A DNA stretch of 64,000 nt from CAZSAT01 sp964604675 (GTDB taxonomy: Bacteria > Myxococcota_A > UBA796 > CAJQPC01), in the NCBI GenBank assembly GCA_964604675.1, contig CAZSAT010000009.1, positions 1-64,000 on the forward strand, read 5' to 3'. Of this stretch, positions 8,162 through 16,023 are shown in pieces (the stretch's first letter is position 1; each line of letters begins with the position of its first letter). Both the position numbers and the translations under genes were made by a program. The notes below the pieces were generated by a model that had not been told where the DNA came from, did no database searches, and saw nothing but the letters and a program-made list of their open reading frames with translations.

Positions 8162-9754
8162 ATGCCGCTCCAGCTCGCTCCCCTGCCCGACTTCAGCCCG
8201 GCCGGCCCGGTCGTGCTGTGCATCCTCGACGGCTACGGCCTCGGCCGCCCGGACGACGGCAACGCCATCCACGTCGCGCGAACGCCGGTCTTCGACCGCC
8301 TCTGGAGCGAGCATCCCCACACCTCCGTGCTCGCCCACGGCACCGCGGTCGGCCTGCCGAGCGACGGCGACATGGGCAACTCCGAGGTCGGCCACAACGC
8401 CCTGGGCGCCGGTCGGGTGTTCGCGCAGGGTGCGAAGCTGGTGAACGCCGCCATCGCCACCGGCCACGCCTTCCGGGGCGAGGTCTGGCCCTGGCTCACC
8501 TCGGGCGGCACCCTGCACCTGCTCGGCCTGGTCAGCGACGGCAACGTGCACAGCCACATCGACCACGTGCACGCGCTCGTCGACCGAGCGCTCGCCGACG
8601 GCGTGGAGCGCCTGCGCCTGCACGTGCTGACCGACGGCCGCGATGTCGACGAGCGGAGCGCGCTGCGCTGGGTCGAGCCCCTCGAGGCGAAGCTCGCGGC
8701 CTGCCCGGGCGACTACGCCATCGCCAGCGGCGGCGGCCGCATGCACGTAACGATGGACCGCTACGAGGCCGACTGGGCGATGGTCGAGCGCGGGGTGCGC
8801 TGCCACGGCCTCGCACAGGGGCGACGCTTCGCGAGCGCTTCGGAGGCGATCCGCACGCTCTACGCGGAGGCGCCCGAGGTCAACGACCAGTACCTGCCGG
8901 CCTTCGTGGTCGGCGACTACATGGGCTTCGACGACGGCGACGCGGTGCTCTTCTTCAACTTCCGCGGCGACCGCGCGCTCGAGATCTCGCGGGTGCTGGA
9001 GGGGCGCTCACCGCTCGAGCTCGCCCTGCCTGCAGTTCGCTACGCCGGCATCATGCAGTACGACGGCGACGAGCAGATCCCGCGTCGGTACCTGGTGGAG
9101 CCGCCGGCGATCGACCGCACGGTCGGCGACCACCTCGCGGCGAACGGCCGACGCACCTACGCGATCTCCGAGACCCAGAAGTACGGCCACGTGACCTACT
9201 TCTTCAACGGCAACAAGTCCGGCTACCTCGACGCCCAGCGCGAACAATACGTCGAGGTGCCGAGCGACGTGGTGCCCTTCGAGACCGCGCCGGAGATGAA
9301 GGCCGAGCGCATCACGAGCCTCGCGGTCGAGGCCATCGCGAGTGGTCGCTACGACCACGTGCGCCTGAACCTCGCGAACGGCGACATGGTCGGCCACACC
9401 GGCGACTTCGAGGCCACGGTGGCGGCCTGCGAGACCCTCGATGCCTGCCTGGCGCGGCTCGAAGCCGCCACGCTCGCTGCCGGGGGCACGCTGGTCGTCA
9501 CCGCCGACCACGGCAACGCCGACCAGATGTTCGAGCTCGAAGGCGGCGCCTACAAGCTCGTGCACGGGCAGCGGGTGAAGCGCACCGCCCACAGCCTGAA
9601 CCCGGTGCCCTTCGTGGTGGTCGACGCGGCACGCCGCTGGCAGGTGCTGCACGTCGAGGGCGCGGGGCTGGCGAACATCGGCAGCTCGCTCTTGACCCTC
9701 GCCGGACTCGTGCCGCCCGACGACTTCGAGCCGAGCCTGGTGGCGCTGCGATAA
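8162..9754 (+). CDS. gpmI: 2,3-bisphosphoglycerate-independent phosphoglycerate mutase
   Basis: 530 residues, close to the family norm of about 510-550. It interconverts 3- and 2-phosphoglycerate in glycolysis and gluconeogenesis in the cytoplasm, using two manganese ions and a phosphoserine. Visible motifs are the first metal ligand in CILDGYGLG (about residue 23), the phosphoserine loop MGNSEVGHNALGAGR (about residue 71-85), the HVLTDGRD segment, and the C-terminal metal site VVTADHGNADQM. The ATG at 8162 is the natural start; the N-terminus has a few extra residues before VLCILDGYG. The next gene begins 8 nt after its stop, suggesting an operon with threonine aldolase. Confidence 0.95.
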   Translation: MPLQLAPLPDFSPAGPVVLCILDGYGLGRPDDGNAIHVARTPVFDRLWSEHPHTSVLAHGTAVGLPSDGDMGNSEVGHNALGAGRVFAQGAKLVNAAIATGHAFRGEVWPWLTSGGTLHLLGLVSDGNVHSHIDHVHALVDRALADGVERLRLHVLTDGRDVDERSALRWVEPLEAKLAACPGDYAIASGGGRMHVTMDRYEADWAMVERGVRCHGLAQGRRFASASEAIRTLYAEAPEVNDQYLPAFVVGDYMGFDDGDAVLFFNFRGDRALEISRVLEGRSPLELALPAVRYAGIMQYDGDEQIPRRYLVEPPAIDRTVGDHLAANGRRTYAISETQKYGHVTYFFNGNKSGYLDAQREQYVEVPSDVVPFETAPEMKAERITSLAVEAIASGRYDHVRLNLANGDMVGHTGDFEATVAACETLDACLARLEAATLAAGGTLVVTADHGNADQMFELEGGAYKLVHGQRVKRTAHSLNPVPFVVVDAARRWQVLHVEGAGLANIGSSLLTLAGLVPPDDFEPSLVALR

Positions 9755-9762
9755 GCGGCCTC

Positions 9763-10767
9763 ATGGTCGATCTCCGCTCCGACACCGTCACCCGTCCCAC
9801 CCCCGCGATGCTGGAGGCGCTGGTCGCCGCCGAGGTCGGCGACGACGTGCTCGGCGACGACCCCACGGTGAACCGGCTGCAGGACCGGTGCGCGGCGCTC
9901 GCCGGCAAGGAGGCCGCGCTCTTCGTGCCCAGCGGCACGATGGGCAACCAGATCGCCATCCGCTGCTGGACGGAGCCCGGAGACGAGGTCCTGATGGAGG
10001 CCTCCGCGCACCCCTTCCACTACGAGACCGCCGGTGCCGCGGCGATCTCCGGGGTGCAGGTGCACACGGTGCCGGGCGAGCGCGGCCAGCTCGAGGTCGC
10101 CGACGTCGCCGCGGCCATCCGGCCCGATGCCCCCTGGTACGCGCGCACCAGCCTGCTCACCCTGGAGAACACGTCGAACCGGGGCGGAGGAAGCGTCTAC
10201 CCCCAAGAACGGCTCGACGCGCTCACCGCGCTGGCCCACGAGCGCGGCCTGAGGGTGCACCTCGACGGCGCGCGGGTCTTCAACGCCGTGGTCGCCAGCG
10301 GCACCTCCCTCGGCCGGATGGCGCGCGGCATGGACAGCGTCACCTTCTGCCTGTCCAAGGGCCTGGGCGCACCGGTGGGCAGCGTGCTCTGCGGCCCGGC
10401 CGGCATGATCCACAAGGCCACCCGCGTCCGGAAGCTCCTGGGCGGTGCGATGCGCCAGGCCGGCTACCTCGCGGCCTGCGGGCTGTATGCCCTCGACCAC
10501 AACGTGGACCGACTGGCCGACGATCACGTCCGCGCCCGCGCGCTCTACGAGGGGCTCTCCGAGCTGGGCTACACCTGCCGCGAGCCGGAGACCAACATGC
10601 TCTACGTCGACCACCCCGACGCAGCGGGAGCGATGGCGTCGCTCGCCGAACGCGGCGTGGCGTGCATCGCGGTGTCCCCCACGTCGCTGCGCCTGGTGGT
10701 GCACCTCGACATCGACGACGCCGGGGTCGAAGCAGCGCTCGCCGCCTTCGCGGCGTTGCGAGGATGA
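9763..10767 (+). CDS. Threonine aldolase family (low-specificity L-threonine aldolase)
   Basis: 334 residues, normal for the family. This PLP enzyme splits L-threonine or allo-threonine to glycine and acetaldehyde. MVDLRSDTVTRPTPAM is the characteristic N-terminus, DDVLGDDPTVNRLQ the next conserved block, HLDGARVFNA holds the PLP-contacting Asp, and FCLSKGLGAPVGS contains the Schiff-base lysine (about residue 199). The start at 9763 lies 8 nt after gpmI. The stop overlaps the start of the next gene as ATGA. Substrate stereochemistry cannot be told from sequence. Confidence 0.93.
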   Translation: MVDLRSDTVTRPTPAMLEALVAAEVGDDVLGDDPTVNRLQDRCAALAGKEAALFVPSGTMGNQIAIRCWTEPGDEVLMEASAHPFHYETAGAAAISGVQVHTVPGERGQLEVADVAAAIRPDAPWYARTSLLTLENTSNRGGGSVYPQERLDALTALAHERGLRVHLDGARVFNAVVASGTSLGRMARGMDSVTFCLSKGLGAPVGSVLCGPAGMIHKATRVRKLLGGAMRQAGYLAACGLYALDHNVDRLADDHVRARALYEGLSELGYTCREPETNMLYVDHPDAAGAMASLAERGVACIAVSPTSLRLVVHLDIDDAGVEAALAAFAALRG

Positions 10768-11102
10768 GGATCGTCCCGATCGCCTTCGCCGCGCTCTTCG
10801 CCTGGGCGGCCTACCTGAACCTGAACGACCCGGACGCCGCGCCCTGGATCGCGGTCTACCTCGGCGCCGCCCTGGCCTGCCTGCGCCCGACGCCGGTCTT
10901 CTCGGCCACCCTGGTCGGCTACTGCGCCTGGTGGGCCTGGCAGATCCACGCCAGCCTCAAGCTGCAGGTGCCGCTCCTCGAGGCCCTCTCCGACTGGGGC
11001 ATGCACAGCAAGGGCAGCGAGGAGGTCCGGGAGCTCGGCGGGCTCCTGCTGGTGTGCGTGGTGGTGTCCGCGCTCGCCCTCGTGCGGAAGGCCAGTCGGT
11101 AG
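10764..11102 (+). CDS. TMEM220-like small membrane protein
   Basis: 112 residues with four hydrophobic segments (about 4-17, 27-45, 48-62 and 91-107). The motif YLNLNDPDAAPWIAVYLGAA matches the TMEM220 family pattern of QxNDPDxxxW plus an aromatic helix. The start overlaps the stop of the threonine aldolase gene by 4 nt. The biochemical role of this family is unknown; here it is the last gene of the gpmI operon and converges on the acyltransferase gene with no gap. Confidence 0.75.
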   Translation: MRIVPIAFAALFAWAAYLNLNDPDAAPWIAVYLGAALACLRPTPVFSATLVGYCAWWAWQIHASLKLQVPLLEALSDWGMHSKGSEEVRELGGLLLVCVVVSALALVRKASR

Positions 11103-12017
11103 CTACGCCGCGAGCCGCGCCGACCGCCCGTGCCGCACCCGGCGCCGCACCGCCGAGCCGACCCGCAACACGCCCTCGACCGCTTCGACCGCGGTGGAGC
11201 GCTGGGCCGCCAGCGACAACAGCATCTCCTGCAGGACCGCCCGCACGGCCACGTCGTAGGCCGCCACGTTCTCCTCGGTCGCTCCCCCGGCCGGCAAGGC
11301 CACGGGCGGGCCGAAGCGGTACTGGAGCCGCACCGGCCACGGCACGTGGGGGAAGGGCCCGACGCCGACACCCCACGGGAGCGACAGGTGCACCGGCCAG
11401 ATGCTCGCGCGGGTCAGCTTCTGCAGGCCCACCCGCTGGGCCAGCCTGTGGCCATCGGTCAGCACCATCAGCGTCTCGTGCGGACCACAGTTCGCCACCG
11501 GCGTGATCGGCACGCCCTGCTCCAGCGCGAGCCGTGCGTAGCCGGTGCGCCCTCCGAAGCAGACCTGGTTCCGCTCGGTCCAGGGACGCCAGACGTCGAG
11601 GTCTCCGCCGGGACAGATCAACACGTCGCGCCCCCGCAAGAGCGCCGCCCTCGCCTGCGCGGGACCGGCGCGCAGCATGCCGCACTTCTCGGCGAAGGCA
11701 CCGCCGCGCCGCGAGGCGAAGATCATGTCGTGCACCAGCCCGTGCAGCGGCCGCTCGCCGCCGAAGCGACGGCCCCAGGCCCAGCCGAAGCCGAGCTGGT
11801 CCGGCACGCTGGTGCCACCGGAGTGGTTGGCCACGAGCAGCGCGGGCTCCTCGTGCAGGTGCTCCCACCCCTGGACCTCTACGGGGTTCCAACCCTGTCG
11901 CCCGAACACCGGCGTCAGCCGCCGCACCGTCTGCTCCACGACCTCCGGGTCGAGCGCATCCGGGTCGGTGCCCGCCTCGTGTCCGCCGAACCACCGCGAG
12001 AGCCTGGCCTGCGCCAT
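11103..12017 (-). CDS. PlsC-like glycerolipid acyltransferase
   Basis: 304 residues from the ATG at 12017, chosen because AGGAGG lies 7 nt upstream on the minus strand; an ATG at 12038 would lie inside an operator palindrome. The acyltransferase core shows LLVANHSGGTSVPDQLGF (the His-Asp catalytic block, with the wider spacing of the DGAT/PlsC-like NHSGG group), CGMLRAGPAQARAALLRG, and LICPGGDLDVWRPW, the usual FPEG/PGG block. It should esterify a lysophospholipid or glycerol backbone at the membrane. The two palindromes just upstream suggest control by a TetR-type lipid-responsive repressor. The gene converges on the TMEM220-like gene. Confidence 0.85.
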   Translation of the reverse strand: MAQARLSRWFGGHEAGTDPDALDPEVVEQTVRRLTPVFGRQGWNPVEVQGWEHLHEEPALLVANHSGGTSVPDQLGFGWAWGRRFGGERPLHGLVHDMIFASRRGGAFAEKCGMLRAGPAQARAALLRGRDVLICPGGDLDVWRPWTERNQVCFGGRTGYARLALEQGVPITPVANCGPHETLMVLTDGHRLAQRVGLQKLTRASIWPVHLSLPWGVGVGPFPHVPWPVRLQYRFGPPVALPAGGATEENVAAYDVAVRAVLQEMLLSLAAQRSTAVEAVEGVLRVGSAVRRRVRHGRSARLAA

Positions 12018-12030
12018 CGTCGCCTCCTGA

Positions 12031-12064
12031 TAGAACATGTTCTATCATGCTAGAACGTGTTCTA
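12031..12064. promoter_or_regulatory. Tandem palindromic operator, KstR/TetR-like
   Basis: Two 14-bp perfect or near-perfect palindromes, TAGAACATGTTCTA (12031-12044) and TAGAACGTGTTCTA (12051-12064), have centres 20 bp apart, two helical turns. Both fit TnnAACnnGTTnnA, the site class bound by KstR-like TetR regulators of lipid and sterol genes. They sit directly between the acyltransferase start and the 3' end of the vWA gene, where its promoter must lie. No tetR gene is in the window, so the regulator acts from elsewhere. Confidence 0.75.
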
Positions 12065-12084
12065 CAAGGGCGATCGGAGCCGAG

Positions 12085-13641
12085 CTACTCGCAGGTGGCG
12101 AGCTCGCCGTAGCTGATGCTCACGTCGCTGCCCCCCTGGGGAATGGCCGACGCGTCGAGGATCGTGACCTGGTTGGTGGACGCGTCGTAGGCGTACTGGT
12201 CAGACGTGAGGGTCACGCCGTCGACCTCGACGCTCAGCGAGGCCTCGTCCGCGTCGTGGCTCAGGTCGAAGCTCGAGACCGACACCGACGCGATGGCCAG
12301 GTCCTCCATGTAGGTGGACCAGTCGGTCGCGCAGATCGAGAGGAAGAGCCCGTCGGTGTAGCTCACCGCCTCGGAGTAGCCCGTGCCGGGCGCGGCCGTG
12401 CCGCAGCCATCCGGCACCGGACCGGCGATGGCCGAGATCTTCACCAGGTCGGCGTCGCCCTTCTTGGACAGGATCTGGGTGACGTAGGTCGACCAGCTGC
12501 CCGACTGCTCCGGCTCGTCGCTCACGAGCACGACGTGCAGGAGTGCGTCGGAGCGCATGAAGCCCGCGTTGCACTCGCCGCCGTCGGTGTTCTGCACGCC
12601 GTTCGCCGCGGGGATGAGCAGGGCCTCCTGGCTCTCGAGGTAGGTGCCGCCGCCGCTTTGGACCGCGTTCGAGAAGCGGGACTGGTAGTCGGAGGTGGCC
12701 GGGGTGAGGATGCCGCCGGTGTTGTTGCAGCCGTTGTCGTTGTTGGCGACGATGATCTGCCAGTCCATCGTGTAGCTGTTCAGGTTCTGGATGAAGTACC
12801 CGAAGTTGCTGGCGAGGCGGGCCTGGTCGTCGTCCATCGAGCAGGACTGGTCGACGATGAACAGGATGTCGCTCGGCGGATCGTCCGGCAGCTCCCAGGT
12901 GTCGACGTGCTCGTTCACGTACACGGCGTCGCCGTACTGCTCCGCGACGCGCTCGCCGAGGGGCTCGTTCGAGCTGGCCAGGATCTGACCGAAGGCCGAG
13001 CCGGTCGCGGCCGGTGTCCAGGCCACGTCCATCGTGACCTCCTGGCCGGGGTCGAGCAGCACGGGCAGGTCGAAGTTCGGGGTGTAGACGAGGTCCGTGT
13101 CGTCGACCGTGACCTCGTAGATCTCGAGCAGGTCCTCGCCCTTGTTGCGCAGGGCCACCGTCTGGCTGTCCTGGCAGCCCACGTACACCGTGCCGAAGTC
13201 GAGCGGGTCGGGATCGATCTCGAGCTCGGGGATGAGCCCCCGGCCCTCCAACCCCACCGTCTCCTCGGGCTCGTTGTCGGCGTTGGAGACCACGGTGACC
13301 GTGGCGACCGCGTTGTCGCTGGTGATCGCCATGAACTCCACCTCCACCACCTTCGAGTCCTCGGGGTCGAGGTAGAAGCTGGTGTCGTCCAGGTCGAGCT
13401 CGAAGCCGAGGTCGTCGACGTTGAGCGAGATGCCGCGCACCTCGAGCACGCCGCTGCCCTCGCTGAAGATCTCGAAGGTCTCCTCGGCCAGCTCACCGCT
13501 CTCGAGCTCGCCGAAGTCGATGTGGCTGGGCTCGACGCGGATCTCCGCGCCCGAGCCTCCCACGTCGTTGTACTCGTTGAGCTCGTTCTCGGTGCACGCC
13601 GTGGTGCACAGGATCAGCGCGGTCGCGCAAGTCAGCCTCAT
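12085..13641 (-). CDS. Lipoprotein with ASH-like domains and von Willebrand A domain
   Basis: 518 residues from the ATG at 13641. MRLTCATALILCTTACTENE is a lipoprotein signal (LCTTAC lipobox). Two choice-of-anchor/ASH-like beta domains follow: IDFGELESGELAEETFEI and LDFGTVYVGCQDSQTVALRN. A vWA domain begins near residue 255 (SDILFIVDQSCSMDDD) with the metal-ion-dependent adhesion site DxSxS; ALLHVVLVSDEPEQSG carries the later MIDAS Asp. A C-terminal beta segment resembles vWA-associated Gly-rich domains. It probably binds a ligand on the outer membrane or in the periplasm. The gene lies between the operator region and mdh and is likely transcribed from the 167-nt gap upstream. Confidence 0.85.
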   Translation of the reverse strand: MRLTCATALILCTTACTENELNEYNDVGGSGAEIRVEPSHIDFGELESGELAEETFEIFSEGSGVLEVRGISLNVDDLGFELDLDDTSFYLDPEDSKVVEVEFMAITSDNAVATVTVVSNADNEPEETVGLEGRGLIPELEIDPDPLDFGTVYVGCQDSQTVALRNKGEDLLEIYEVTVDDTDLVYTPNFDLPVLLDPGQEVTMDVAWTPAATGSAFGQILASSNEPLGERVAEQYGDAVYVNEHVDTWELPDDPPSDILFIVDQSCSMDDDQARLASNFGYFIQNLNSYTMDWQIIVANNDNGCNNTGGILTPATSDYQSRFSNAVQSGGGTYLESQEALLIPAANGVQNTDGGECNAGFMRSDALLHVVLVSDEPEQSGSWSTYVTQILSKKGDADLVKISAIAGPVPDGCGTAAPGTGYSEAVSYTDGLFLSICATDWSTYMEDLAIASVSVSSFDLSHDADEASLSVEVDGVTLTSDQYAYDASTNQVTILDASAIPQGGSDVSISYGELATCE

Positions 13642-13808
13642 GGGCCCTCCGACAGGACCCACTCAATGTGCAAGAAACGATCCGGCTTGTGAAGCCCCTA
13701 CGAGCCTCGACACGTCCGCACACCGTGATCCTGTGCCCCAGGATCCCTGCGATCCGAAGGTCGCAGCGACCCCACGGTCGCAGGCCCGGGTCCCCGGAGC
13801 CGCACGGG

Positions 13809-14792
13809 TCAGCCGAGCAGGTCCGCCACGGCCTCGCGCTCGGCGAGCAGCTCGTCGGCGGTGGCCTTCAGCGCCGCCTGACCGCTGGCGTCGTGCTCGA
13901 TGCCCTGCACGATCTCGTAGCTGCCGCGCTCCTTCACGGTGACCGGGAAGCTGTAGAGGATGCCCTCGGGCACACCGTAGGAGCCGTCGCTCGGCACCGC
14001 CATCGAGGCCCACTCGCCCTCGGGCGTGCCGTTCCAGAGCGTGGCCATGTGGTCCACGGCCGCCGAGGCAGCCGACGCGGCCGAGCTCGCGCCGCGGGCC
14101 GCGATGATCGCAGCGCCCCGCTTCTTCACCGTGGGGGTGAAGGTCTCGCTGAGCCACGCATCGTCGCCGATCACGCTCGCCGCCGAGGCACCGTGGATCT
14201 TCGCGTGCTTCCAGTCGGGGTACATCGTGCCCGAGTGGTTGCCCCAGATGCCCATGTTGGTGACCGCGCCCGGCGTGACGCCGGCCTTGGCCGCGAGCTG
14301 GCTGATCGCGCGGTTCTGGTCGAGCCGCGTCATCGCGGTGATGCGACCGGAGGGCACGCCGCCAGCGTAGGCCGAGGCGATGAGGCCGTTGGTGTTGCAG
14401 GGGTTGCCGACCACGACCGCCTGCAGGTCGCCGGCCGCCTTGTTCAGCGCCTTGCCCTGACCGATGAAGATCGGGCCGTTCGCCTTGATGAGGTCCGCCC
14501 GCACCATGCCGGGGCCACGCGGGCGGGCGCCGACCAGGAAGACCTGGTTCGCGCCGGCGAAGGCCACGTCGGCCTCGTCGCTGATCTCCACGCCGTGCAG
14601 GGTGGGGAAGGCCGCGTCGTTCAGCTCCATGACCAGGCCCTCGAGGGCCTTCATCGCCGGGGTGATCTCCAAGAGCTGCAGGATGATGGGCTGGTCGGGG
14701 CCGTAGCAGCTGCCACAGGCCAGGCGGAAGGTGAGGGCGTAGCCGATGTTGCCGGCTGCGCCCGTGACGGCGACGCGGATCGGGGCGTTCAT
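13809..14792 (-). CDS. mdh: Malate dehydrogenase (NAD-dependent, type 2)
   Basis: 327 residues, the usual length for this group. It oxidises malate to oxaloacetate in the TCA cycle. The Rossmann loop GAAGNIGYALTFRL is at residues 11-24; LLEITPAM supplies the NAD-specific acidic residue; LVGARPRGPGMVRADL is the substrate loop with its two arginines; GNPCNTN is conserved; GIWGNHSGTMYPD contains the catalytic histidine. The start follows a GGAGATTCC stretch. No TCA-cycle neighbours are present; the next gene starts divergently about 70 nt away. Confidence 0.95.
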   Translation of the reverse strand: MNAPIRVAVTGAAGNIGYALTFRLACGSCYGPDQPIILQLLEITPAMKALEGLVMELNDAAFPTLHGVEISDEADVAFAGANQVFLVGARPRGPGMVRADLIKANGPIFIGQGKALNKAAGDLQAVVVGNPCNTNGLIASAYAGGVPSGRITAMTRLDQNRAISQLAAKAGVTPGAVTNMGIWGNHSGTMYPDWKHAKIHGASAASVIGDDAWLSETFTPTVKKRGAAIIAARGASSAASAASAAVDHMATLWNGTPEGEWASMAVPSDGSYGVPEGILYSFPVTVKERGSYEIVQGIEHDASGQAALKATADELLAEREAVADLLG

Positions 14793-14861
14793 GGAATCTC
14801 CTAGTGGCGGAGCGCTGTCTAGCGTGTGAACGGTCCCCTGTCATCGGAGACGAACGACCCC

Positions 14862-15986
14862 ATGCTCATCACCTTGATCGCATCGGCCGCCCTCGCACAG
14901 GACTGCGACCCGGAGGCGCTGCAGACCGCCGTCACCGAAGCCGCCCCCGCGTCGGTCGCACGGGCCTTCGTCGATCTCGCCGCCTGCGACCCCGCCGCCG
15001 CCGCCAAGATGGCGGAGGGCGCGTTCCAGAAGGCCCTCACCGGCAGCGACGGCAACGACCTCGTGGTCGCCGCCATCGAGGTCGGCGCCGGGGACGACGC
15101 ACGCCGCTGGATCGAGGGCCAGCAGTCCGACGAACGCTCCGGCACCATCGCGGGCATCGGCAAGGCCTGTGCGGAGTCCGAGGCCGTGCAGGCCTTCGTG
15201 GTCGATGCCCACGCCGACCTCGGCAACCACTTCTGGGCCGACCGCTGGTACCGCTCGCTGGCCGACTGCCGAGCGCCGGCGATCCAGGAGCTGCTCAACG
15301 CCGAGATCGCCGACCCGAGCGACGATCGCACCCGCTTCTTCGGTGTGCTCGAGGTGTGGGCCCGCAACCTCGGTGGTGCGGCCGTGCCCACGCTCCTGGA
15401 GCTCGCCAGCACCATCGAGAACGAGGAGGAGCTGACCTACGTCGTCAACGCCTTCGCCGATGCCGCCCAGGTGGGCTCGCTCGAAGGGCAGGACGCCGAA
15501 GCCACCGCAGCGGCCGTCGCGGCCATCCAGACCGTCGCGCCGCACCTCCCCGCCCGCGCGGTCGAGCAGGCGCGCACCACCCTCACCTCCCTCGGCGCGG
15601 TGGACGAGGCCGATGCGCTAGCGATCCACCGCTTCTCGGAGAAGGTGCGCGACGACGGCCGGCTCCACTGGGGTGTGGTCGTGGTCGAGGTCGCCACGTG
15701 CAAGAAGGGCGACACCTGGCTCGGCGTGCACACGGGCTCGGTGAACGACGCCGGCAGGGTCTGGCCGGACCAGGTGCAGGCCGCCACCGACACCGCACTC
15801 GGTGCCTGGACCTTCGATCTGGCCGACAAGTGCAAGGGCACCCAGGGCCTCGAGGTCTTCCTCCCCCACGAGCCGCAAACGGCAGACGAGGAAGCCGCCT
15901 GGACCGCCGAGCGCCTCGAGGAGCTCGAGGAGCGCGCGGCCAAGAAGCGGGTCGACACGCAAGAAGCGCCCCTCGCCTTGAACTGA
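14862..15986 (+). CDS. Secreted helical-repeat protein of unknown function
   Basis: 374 residues. I prefer the ATG at 14862 over one 36 nt upstream because MLITLIASAALAQDCDPEAL is a compact signal peptide with an ALAQ cleavage site. The mature part is Ala/Asp/Glu-rich and made of short helices spaced like HEAT or TPR repeats (for example AAPASVARAFVDLAAC and VPTLLELASTIENEEEL). The region around HRFSEKVRDDGRLHWGVVVV turns to a beta-rich C-terminal domain with two cysteines, ending in an acidic-basic helix. No family was recognised. It stands alone between mdh and the large kinase. Confidence 0.65.
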   Translation: MLITLIASAALAQDCDPEALQTAVTEAAPASVARAFVDLAACDPAAAAKMAEGAFQKALTGSDGNDLVVAAIEVGAGDDARRWIEGQQSDERSGTIAGIGKACAESEAVQAFVVDAHADLGNHFWADRWYRSLADCRAPAIQELLNAEIADPSDDRTRFFGVLEVWARNLGGAAVPTLLELASTIENEEELTYVVNAFADAAQVGSLEGQDAEATAAAVAAIQTVAPHLPARAVEQARTTLTSLGAVDEADALAIHRFSEKVRDDGRLHWGVVVVEVATCKKGDTWLGVHTGSVNDAGRVWPDQVQAATDTALGAWTFDLADKCKGTQGLEVFLPHEPQTADEEAAWTAERLEELEERAAKKRVDTQEAPLALN

Positions 15987-16023
15987 GCCTCAAGCGCTGC
16001 CGACCCGGTCCGACCCACCTCAC

